A DNA stretch of 58,821 bases from Brevibacillus gelatini (GTDB lineage Bacteria > Bacillota > Bacilli > Brevibacillales > Brevibacillaceae): NCBI RefSeq assembly GCF_003710935.1, contig NZ_RHHS01000024.1:1-58821 (forward strand). The letters are read 5' to 3'. Every line of letters begins with the position of its first letter. The first letter of the stretch is position 1. The notes below the pieces were generated by a model. The model was not told the origin of the DNA. It saw nothing but the letters and a program-made list of their open reading frames with translations, and searched no databases. Position numbers and translations under genes: made by a program. Shown piece after piece: positions 52,726-58,821 of the stretch.

Positions 52726-53955
52726 ATGGCTAAAATGCTGCAAAACCGCTATGTCAGAGCTATTTTGTTGTCGGGTCTGTTTTTGCAAATCGGGATCTGG
52801 GTGCGCAACTTCGCCATCCTGCTTTACGTCATGGACCATACCGGAGGCGATCCGTTCGCTGTGTCCATGATTTCGGTAGCGGAGTACGCGCCGATTTTCC
52901 TCTTCTCGTTTATCGCGGGGACGTTTGCGGATCGCTGGCGACCGAGGCGGACGATGGTCTGGTGTGATCTGCTCAGTGCCTTGTCGGTAATCGCAGTGCT
53001 CATCACGTTTATGCTCGGAACGTGGAAGGCGATTTTTTTCGCTACACTGATCTCGGCTGTGCTCTCCCAGTTTTCCCAGCCGTCAGGGATGAAGCTGTTC
53101 AAGCTGCACGTACCTGCTGAACAACTGCAAGCCGGGATGTCTGCCTACCAGACGCTCTTCGCTGTTTTCATGGTGCTTGGCCCGATTTTGGGTACATTTG
53201 TGTTCCAGCAATGGGGAATGGAAGTATCCATGGTCATTACGGCTGTCGCATTTCTGGCTTCTGCTGGCGTACTGTACCTGCTGCCGCCTGACCGTGTGGA
53301 GACAGAGGAGAAAAAAGACTCTGCCCTGCTTGCGGAAATGGCGAGCGGCATCCGCTACGTGCTCTCCAGCCGGGTGCTGTCGCTGCTTGGCGTCTGTTTC
53401 CTGGCAGCAGGCTTCGGCATTGGGATGGTGCAGCCGTTGGCGATTTTTCTCGTAACCGAACAGCTTCATCTGCCGAAAGAAAGCCTGCAATGGCTATTGA
53501 TGGTGCAAGGTATGGGCATGATTGTAGGCGGGGCGCTGACGATGTCGCTGGCCAAAAACGTTCCCCCGCAAAGGCTGCTCGTCATGGGCATGCTCGGGAA
53601 CGCGGTTGCCCTTGGCATATGCGGGGTGTCTACGCAACTGTGGCTGACGCTTTTGGCCCAGCTGGTTTCCGGACTGCTTTTGCCCTGTATCCACATCGGG
53701 ATCAATACGATGCTGCTCAAATATACCGAAAGCTCCTTCATCGGGCGGGTTAACGGGATTTTGACCCCGCTGTTTACAGGCGCCATGGTCATCATGATGA
53801 GTATATCCGGAGTGCTGAAGCAACATCTTCCGCTCGTCATCATCTATGCCTTCTCGGCTGCCTTGTTCATTATCGGGTTGAGCTTTATTTTGCCGCTGTA
53901 TCGTATGAAAGAAGGAAAGGTCGGATCCGACGCAGAACAGGTTGGATCATATTGA
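52726..53955 (+). CDS. DHA3-family MFS efflux pump
   Basis: 409 residues, 12 membrane segments. DHA3/MFS_3 pattern: YVRAILLSGLFLQIGIWVRNFAILLYVMDHTGG, ISVAEYAPIFLFSFIAGTFADRWRPRRTMVW (motif A), PSGMKLFKLHVPAEQLQAGMS and LLKYTESSFIGRVNGILTPLFTG. Family includes macrolide exporters and siderophore exporters such as EntS. The ATG follows AAGGAGG. A possible attenuator leader argues for an antibiotic-inducible drug pump; the neighbouring siderophore uptake operon argues for a siderophore exporter. Both are open. Confidence 0.83.
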   Translation: MAKMLQNRYVRAILLSGLFLQIGIWVRNFAILLYVMDHTGGDPFAVSMISVAEYAPIFLFSFIAGTFADRWRPRRTMVWCDLLSALSVIAVLITFMLGTWKAIFFATLISAVLSQFSQPSGMKLFKLHVPAEQLQAGMSAYQTLFAVFMVLGPILGTFVFQQWGMEVSMVITAVAFLASAGVLYLLPPDRVETEEKKDSALLAEMASGIRYVLSSRVLSLLGVCFLAAGFGIGMVQPLAIFLVTEQLHLPKESLQWLLMVQGMGMIVGGALTMSLAKNVPPQRLLVMGMLGNAVALGICGVSTQLWLTLLAQLVSGLLLPCIHIGINTMLLKYTESSFIGRVNGILTPLFTGAMVIMMSISGVLKQHLPLVIIYAFSAALFIIGLSFILPLYRMKEGKVGSDAEQVGSY

Positions 53956-54047
53956 GATAACGTGATGTTGGCGGATGATCTGGCCACGGTCTCAGCGAAA
54001 GTGAGCCGGGTCAGAGCTTTTGCCAAAAAGAGCGGGGGTGCTGTCAG

Positions 54048-54440
54048 GTGGTGCATGTGCGAATTTCATCCAGGGAAGGTCTGGCGATGGAAGCGGCTGT
54101 AAGAGAGCTGGCCATCCGTCTGCCAGAGGTAACGGAAAAGGTGGACAGTTTTGGGCATACGTCTTTTCGGGTAAACGACAAGCCGTTTGTCATGATGGGC
54201 GAGGGCGGTGCTGACGGACCAGTCTTGTCCTTCAAGGTGCTCAAGACGACACAGGAAATTTTGCTTGCGCAGAAGCACTTTTACAAAACACCTTACATCG
54301 GCCACCACGGCTGGGTGTCGATTCACGCCAAAAATATCGCGGACTACAGCATGCTCGCGGACTACTTGCTGGAAGGCTACCTGTGCGCAGCGCCCAAGCG
54401 TCTTGTCAAGCAGATGCAGGCGAAAACGCAGGCGCAGTAA
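54048..54440 (+). CDS. MmcQ/YjbR-family DNA-binding-like protein
   Basis: 130 residues with the YjbR fold pattern: LAIRLPEVTEKVDSFGHTSFRVNDKPFVMMG, VLSFKVLKTTQEILLAQKHFYKTPYIGHHGWVSIHAK and a C-terminal helix. The family is small, often of the MmcQ/DUF661-type, with a CyaY-like or DNA-binding-like fold; function is uncertain. GTG start (54048 or 54051) after AGCGGGGGTG. Stands alone between the MFS pump and the sigma-54 regulator. Confidence 0.75.
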   Translation: MVHVRISSREGLAMEAAVRELAIRLPEVTEKVDSFGHTSFRVNDKPFVMMGEGGADGPVLSFKVLKTTQEILLAQKHFYKTPYIGHHGWVSIHAKNIADYSMLADYLLEGYLCAAPKRLVKQMQAKTQAQ

Positions 54441-54565
54441 AGCGGCTCTGTTTGTGCTTTTTTATGGAAAAAGCACGCTTCCCCTGATGTCTCCTGCTAT
54501 AATTCATAAGTAACGAGCTGTGAACGAACGTTCGGCGCAGCGAAATTCCAGGCAAAGGGGGAGCC

Positions 54566-55951
54566 GTGTTGGATTGGAATCTCCAGCAAATCAGCAAGCT
54601 GCTTGAGGTCGTCTTCGAGAATGCCCATGAGCCGATGATTGTGACGGACAGGGACGGCAAAATCCTTTTGATGAACCGGAGCTATCGGGAATTTTTGAAT
54701 GTGCAGGACGTCATCGGCAAGCCAGTGACGGAGGTCATCGAAAATACGCGCATGCATATCGTCGGCCAGGCGGGCGTAGCGGAAATTGCCGATATTCAGC
54801 AAATCAAAGGGCAGAAAATGATCGCCCACCGCATCCCGATCATGGACGAGGGCAAGGTCATTGCCGTGCTCGGGACGGTGCTGTTTCAGGATGTGCAGGA
54901 GCTGACTGCCCTGGCTGCGATGGTCGATCAGTTGAAGGACGAGCTGACTTACTATAAAAAAGAACTGCGACGCAGGATGGGCGCGACCTATCATTTTGAC
55001 CAGATCGTCGGTTACAACCAAAAGCTGCAGGAGCTGAAAAAATTCGCGCAAAAGGTAGCGAAAAGCGATTCGACGGTGCTGATTACCGGAGAGAGCGGCA
55101 CAGGCAAGGAACTGTTTGCCCATGCGATTCATGCGCAGAGCAAGCGGAAAATGGGGCCGTTCATCCGCGTCAACTGTGCGGCTATCCCTGATTCTTTGCT
55201 GGAGTCCGAGCTGTTCGGCTATGAAGAAGGCGCGTTTACCGGAGCGGTGCGCCGCGGGAAAAAAGGCAAGTTTGAGCTGGCCAATCACGGGACGATCCTT
55301 CTGGACGAGATCGGAGACATGCCGCTGCCGCTGCAAGCCAAGCTGCTGCGGGTGTTGCAGGAAAAAGAGGTGGAGCGGGTCGGGGCTGTGCGGACGACGC
55401 CGATTGACGTGCGGGTTATCGCCTCTACCAACCTGGATTTGCTGCAGCGCATCAAGGAAGGAAAGTTTCGCGCCGACCTGTACTACCGCCTGAACGTAGT
55501 CACTCTGTCGATTCCTCCGTTGCGAGAGCGGCTGGAAGATTTGCCGGAGCTTGTTTCCAACCTGCTCAAACAGCTCAGCGAGTCTACAGGTGTCACGGTC
55601 AAGGTGATCGACGAGGACGTGTGGCCTGTGCTGCGCGGCTACTCCTGGCCGGGAAATGTGCGGGAGTTGCGAAATGTGCTGGAGCGGGCGCTGCATCTGG
55701 TGGAAGACGATGTGCTGAGAAAGGAGCACATTTGGCTGCCGGCTTCTGATGAAGTGGTGCCAGTTGCTGCTGCTTCACCGTCTGGCAGGGAGCTGCGGCC
55801 GCTCAGGCAGCTGCTGGAAGAGACGGAGCGGGAAGCGCTTATGCTTGCGATGCAGCAGACCGGGGGAAACAAGCTGGAAGCGGCAAAGCTTTTGCAGATC
55901 AGCAAGTCCAGCTTTTATGAAAAGTGGGAGAAGTATCAACAGAAAAAATAG
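54566..55951 (+). CDS. Sigma-54-dependent activator with N-terminal PAS
   Basis: 461 residues. PAS-like sensor (~1-115: ENAHEPMIVTDRDGKILLMNRSYREFL), AAA+ domain with Walker A GESGTGKE, the sigma-54-contact loop EGAFTGA, Walker B ILLDEIGDMPL and R-finger region RADLYYRLNVV, and a C-terminal Fis-type helix-turn-helix (NKLEAAKLLQISKSSFYEKW). It activates RpoN-dependent promoters. GTG (or TTG three bases later) start after AAGGGGGAG. It sits just upstream of a -24/-12 promoter and the permease and dehydrogenase genes, and so is their likely activator. Confidence 0.92.
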   Translation: MLDWNLQQISKLLEVVFENAHEPMIVTDRDGKILLMNRSYREFLNVQDVIGKPVTEVIENTRMHIVGQAGVAEIADIQQIKGQKMIAHRIPIMDEGKVIAVLGTVLFQDVQELTALAAMVDQLKDELTYYKKELRRRMGATYHFDQIVGYNQKLQELKKFAQKVAKSDSTVLITGESGTGKELFAHAIHAQSKRKMGPFIRVNCAAIPDSLLESELFGYEEGAFTGAVRRGKKGKFELANHGTILLDEIGDMPLPLQAKLLRVLQEKEVERVGAVRTTPIDVRVIASTNLDLLQRIKEGKFRADLYYRLNVVTLSIPPLRERLEDLPELVSNLLKQLSESTGVTVKVIDEDVWPVLRGYSWPGNVRELRNVLERALHLVEDDVLRKEHIWLPASDEVVPVAAASPSGRELRPLRQLLEETEREALMLAMQQTGGNKLEAAKLLQISKSSFYEKWEKYQQKK

Positions 55952-56155
55952 CGGCAGTGCTTTTCGAAGCTGGGACACGGTGGACGAGCCGTGGTCCCGG
56001 CTTTTTTGATCGAGAGAGCGCTGGCGCATTTAGCTTGATTCCGCGTTTCTGGAAAGCGAAAAGAGAGCAGACGGGTAGTAGCAGAAGGTTTTGACTTTTC
56101 GATCAGATGAATTTTGCGGTGATTTTTGCCAGATTCCATAAATGCGGACGCGTTT

Positions 56156-56273
56156 TTCCGGAAATCCGGAAGTTTTTGCAAGCGCTATCATTTTGCTGTT
56201 GCGGCCCGTTTGGCCAAAAGCGCGTCTGATTGCGATTTGTCGGAGTTTGGCTCAAATTGGCACGATCCATGCA
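56156..56273 (+). promoter_or_regulatory. Sigma-54 promoter with upstream palindrome
   Basis: TGGCAC-N5-ATGCA at 56258-56273 matches the -24/-12 consensus closely. About 90 bases upstream, TTCCGGAAATCCGGAA (56156-56171) is a near-perfect palindrome, a good candidate activator binding site. The rest of this 407-base gap holds no gene. Confidence 0.85.
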
Positions 56274-56358
56274 ACTCAAAAAGAAATGTAAGCGATTTCT
56301 TTTGGTGGGTACACACACTATGCTCTCCAGGCGGAGGGCCATTTGAAAGGAGAATTGT

Positions 56359-57741
56359 ATGATTATTGAAGTGTTGTCCATCGTGATCGCGCTTGGTCTG
56401 TTGATGTTTTTTGCGTACCGGGGCTACCCTGTGATCGTCTTTGCCCCGATTTTTACGCTGCTGGCAGTCGTGATGTCGGGAATTGCGCTTTTGCCCAGCT
56501 ACACGGAAACATTCATGACCAACGCAGCCAACTATGTGAAATCATTTTTTCCTATCTTCCTGCTTGGTGCGATTTTTGGAAAAGTGATGGAGCTGAGCGG
56601 TGCCGCTTCGTCGATTGCGCATGCGATCGTGAAAGCGCTTGGCTCGAACCGCGCGATCTTGGCGGTCGTTCTGGCATGTTCGATTTTGACGTACGGCGGG
56701 GTGTCGCTGTTCGTCGTCGCTTTTGCTGTTTACCCGTTTGCTGCCGCGATTTTCCGTGAAGCAAACATCCCGAAACGGCTCATTCCGGGAACGATAGCGC
56801 TCGGGGCATTCACCTACACGATGGATGCTTTACCGGGAACGCCGCAAATTCAAAACATCATTCCGACGACGTATTTCGGTACCGACGCCTACGCGGCTCC
56901 AGTTGTGGGGATGATCGGGGCGATCATCGTTTTCGTCGGCGGGATGACGTGGCTGGAGCGCAGACGCAAGCAGGCGGCTGCTGCCGGAGAAGGCTATGGC
57001 GAAGGACATTCGAACGAGCCGGAATTGTCCAAAAACGAAACGTACATGAACATCTGGGTAGCGATTCTTCCGCTGGCGCTCGTGCTCGTCGGCAACTACC
57101 TGTTCAGCCGTGGCATCTGGACAGTGGAAAGCTGGTATGATGCTGCGATGCTCAAAGACTCGTTCAAAATTGAAAATGTGAAAAACGTCGTGTCGTCCTG
57201 GGCACTGATTATTTCCCTTAGCTTGGGAATCATCGCAGCACTGCTCATCAACGTAAAGCAGGTCAAAACAAAGCTGGCAAGCGGTTTGACCGCAGCAGCC
57301 ATGGGTGCTTTGCTGGCGATCTTCAATACAGCGTCCGAAGTTGGCTTTGGAAACGTCGTGAAAACATTGCCTGGCTTCAAGCTGATTCAAGACTGGATTT
57401 TGGGCGCGAGCAACCATCCGCTTGTCTCGGAAGCGGTCGCCGTAAACGTGCTGGCAGGTGTGACCGGATCGGCCTCTGGCGGGATGTCGATTGCCTTGGA
57501 GGTCATGGGCAAGCAATACCTGGAGATGGCCAACGCCGCGGGAATCAGTCCAGAGCTGTTGCACCGGATTGCTTCCATGGCTTCGGGCGGGATGGATACG
57601 CTGCCGCACAACGGAGCGGTCATCACGCTGCTCGCCATCACCGGCTTGACGCATCGCCAGTCGTACAAGGACATTTTTGCCATCACCGTTTTGAAAACAG
57701 CCGCCGTATTCATACTGGCCTTCGCTGTTTCCATTTTCTAG
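56359..57741 (+). CDS. GntP-family permease (3-hydroxybutyrate/organic acid)
   Basis: 460 residues with 11-12 membrane segments. GntP pattern: ALGLLMFFAYRGYPVIVFAPIFTLLAV, ILTYGGVSLFVVAFAVYPFAAAIFREANIPKRLIPGTIALGAFTYTMDALPGTPQIQN, VTGSASGGMSIALEV and GGMDTLPHNGAVITLLAITGL. Resembles B. subtilis YxjC, which lies with the ketone-body genes. Transcribed from the sigma-54 promoter and followed by 3-hydroxybutyrate dehydrogenase, so it probably imports 3-hydroxybutyrate (inference). Ribosome site GAAAGGAG. Confidence 0.88.
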   Translation: MIIEVLSIVIALGLLMFFAYRGYPVIVFAPIFTLLAVVMSGIALLPSYTETFMTNAANYVKSFFPIFLLGAIFGKVMELSGAASSIAHAIVKALGSNRAILAVVLACSILTYGGVSLFVVAFAVYPFAAAIFREANIPKRLIPGTIALGAFTYTMDALPGTPQIQNIIPTTYFGTDAYAAPVVGMIGAIIVFVGGMTWLERRRKQAAAAGEGYGEGHSNEPELSKNETYMNIWVAILPLALVLVGNYLFSRGIWTVESWYDAAMLKDSFKIENVKNVVSSWALIISLSLGIIAALLINVKQVKTKLASGLTAAAMGALLAIFNTASEVGFGNVVKTLPGFKLIQDWILGASNHPLVSEAVAVNVLAGVTGSASGGMSIALEVMGKQYLEMANAAGISPELLHRIASMASGGMDTLPHNGAVITLLAITGLTHRQSYKDIFAITVLKTAAVFILAFAVSIF

Positions 57742-57790
57742 GTTGCGTATGGACGGAGATAGACAGCATGTCGGAGAGGAGACAAACCAT

Positions 57791-58576
57791 ATGGAGAAAC
57801 TATTGAACGACCAGGTTGCATTGGTAACAGGAGCTGCGAGCGGGATCGGGCTGGAGATTGCCCGGACGTTTGCGGCAGAGGGAGCCAAAGTCATGCTGCT
57901 GGACTTGAACCGGGACGCTGCGGATGCAGCTTCTGCCCGCTTGCAAGCGGAAGGCTATGAGGCGATGAGCCTGAGTGCCGATGTTACGAACGAGGAACAG
58001 ATACAAAAAAGTATCCAACAAGCCGTGGAGACTTTCGGCAAGCTCGATATTTTGGTGAACAACGCAGGTCTTCAGTTTGTCTCGCCGATTGAAGAGTTTC
58101 CTACGGCCAAGTTCGAGCAGATGATCGCTATCATGCTGACAGCGCCGTTTATCGCGATCAAGCACGCTTTTCCCGTCATGAAACAACAGGAGTACGGGAG
58201 AATCATCAACATGGCTTCCATCAACGGCTTGATCGGTTTTGCAGGGAAAGCTGCGTACAACAGTGCCAAGCACGGGGTAATCGGCTTGACCAAGGTGGCC
58301 GCGCTGGAGGGAGCAGCAGACGGTGTAACCGTCAATGCGATCTGCCCAGGCTATGTCGACACACCGCTGGTTCAAAACCAGTTGGCCGATCTGGCGAAAA
58401 CTCGACAGGTGCCGCTGGAAAAGGTTATGGAAGAAGTCATTTATCCATTGGTTCCGCAAAAACGACTGCTGCAGGTGCAGGAAATCGCCGACTACGCTGC
58501 GTTTTTGGCGAGCAAGAAAGCGCAGGGCATCACCGGCCAGGCCGTCGTAATTGATGGCGGATACACGGCGCAATAA
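57791..58576 (+). CDS. 3-hydroxybutyrate dehydrogenase (SDR)
   Basis: 261 residues, classical short-chain dehydrogenase: VTGAASGIGLEIARTFA (TGxxxGIG), LVNNAGLQ, catalytic MASINGLIGFAGKAAYNSAKHGVIG (Ser, YxxxK) and the D-3-hydroxybutyrate dehydrogenase signature ICPGYVDTPLVQNQL with QVPLEKVMEEV and ITGQAVVIDGGYTAQ. It oxidises D-3-hydroxybutyrate to acetoacetate with NAD. The ATG follows AGAGGAGACAAACC. Same operon as the permease. Confidence 0.92.
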   Translation: MEKLLNDQVALVTGAASGIGLEIARTFAAEGAKVMLLDLNRDAADAASARLQAEGYEAMSLSADVTNEEQIQKSIQQAVETFGKLDILVNNAGLQFVSPIEEFPTAKFEQMIAIMLTAPFIAIKHAFPVMKQQEYGRIINMASINGLIGFAGKAAYNSAKHGVIGLTKVAALEGAADGVTVNAICPGYVDTPLVQNQLADLAKTRQVPLEKVMEEVIYPLVPQKRLLQVQEIADYAAFLASKKAQGITGQAVVIDGGYTAQ

Positions 58577-58591
58577 GCTTTATTATGCAAA

Positions 58592-58628
58592 GGAAGCAGG
58601 AGCCTCTTGTTTATGGAGGCTCTGTTTT
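58592..58628 (+). terminator. Terminator after the dehydrogenase
   Basis: Stem GAGCCTC / GAGGCTC followed by TGTTTTTTG. Confidence 0.8.
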
Positions 58629-58665
58629 TTGTCCGAAGTTTTTTTGATAAACTAGAAAAAAGCTC

Positions 58666-58694
58666 TTGTATTCTGTTTTTAGATGTGATAGATT
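58666..58694 (+). promoter_or_regulatory. Upstream rRNA-operon promoter (P1)
   Basis: TTGTAT (58666-58671) and TAGATT (58689-58694) spaced 17 bases, in an AT-rich context. Confidence 0.6.
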
Positions 58695-58759
58695 ATTCCT
58701 TGCCGCTAAGAACGGTGACAAAATACGAGAAAAGATAACAACTTTCGACAAAAAAGTTC

Positions 58760-58821
58760 TTGACTCGTAAATAACGAACGTGATAAGATATAGAACGTTC
58801 GAAAAAATGCTCTTTGAAAAC
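58760..58821 (+). promoter_or_regulatory. rRNA-operon promoter P2 and leader start
   Basis: TTGACT (58760-58765) and TAAGAT (58784-58789) spaced 18 bases, then AACGTTCGAAAAAATGCTCTTTGAAAAC, where the last 14 bases are the leader motif seen just before 16S rRNA genes in Bacillales. The 16S gene should begin beyond the window end. Confidence 0.75.

Noticed and set aside
1..58821. tRNA, CRISPR arrays, insertion sequences and prophage genes
   Set aside because: I found no cloverleaf, regular repeat-spacer array, transposase or phage structural gene in any frame.

Overview
The window is a Gram-positive, low-to-mid GC, spore-former type chromosome segment. AGGAGG-type ribosome sites, CotS/CgeB-like spore-surface genes, CadC, HxlR and MhqR-type regulation, an AdaA repair protein, and a last ~160 bases that look like the leader of a 16S rRNA operon all fit Bacillales. 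The gene content suggests Brevibacillus or a close relative (inference; no 16S sequence is inside the window).

Region by region: (1) 120-5675 holds a lipoprotein gene with an apparent frameshift, a GlpT-type organophosphate antiporter, and divergently a two-component system whose histidine kinase has two ATPase modules around a receiver. (2) 5828-14204 is the most distinctive locus: a complete lasso-peptide cluster (precursor, RRE protein B1, protease B2, cyclase C), two ABC exporter subunits, a clostripain-type lipoprotein peptidase and a GNAT acetyltransferase, closed by a terminator at 14265-14306. The predicted core AKKSKPGDGKHGRGVKKG is very cationic with an Ala1-Asp8 ring, and one exporter carries a roughly 50-residue, almost purely acidic insert in its ATPase domain. 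(3) 14413-29837 is an electrophile and drug stress region: two AraJ-like MFS pumps, LysR, DJ-1/PfpI, HxlR, aldo-keto reductase, endonuclease IV, AdaA, VOC protein, a LuxR regulator facing a methyltransferase/reductase pair, and a nitroreductase behind a textbook promoter with an MhqR-like operator. The HxlR gene and the first MFS gene share a ~43-bp operator region.

(4) 30009-41257 handles metals and sulfur: a TauE/SafE-like membrane protein, a YtkA/FixH-like lipoprotein and CopA; a CadC-type repressor; sulfide:quinone oxidoreductase with a CstB-like persulfide dioxygenase-rhodanese; small unknown genes including one broken by a frameshift; and CadA behind a promoter with a CadC-box match. 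(5) 41330-52433 is iron-linked: three Fur-box matches precede a fused OppD-OppF ATPase, an AraC/siderophore-binding regulator, and a FeuABC-like uptake operon. Between them lies a kinase plus two CgeB-like glycosyltransferases carrying LysM, the second also a lytic transglycosylase domain. (6) 52560-53955 is a DHA3 MFS pump behind a leader that looks like a translational attenuator. (7) 54048-58576 has an MmcQ/YjbR protein and a 3-hydroxybutyrate utilisation module: sigma-54 activator, GntP permease under a -24/-12 promoter, and 3-hydroxybutyrate dehydrogenase. The window ends in tandem promoters and the leader of an rRNA operon.
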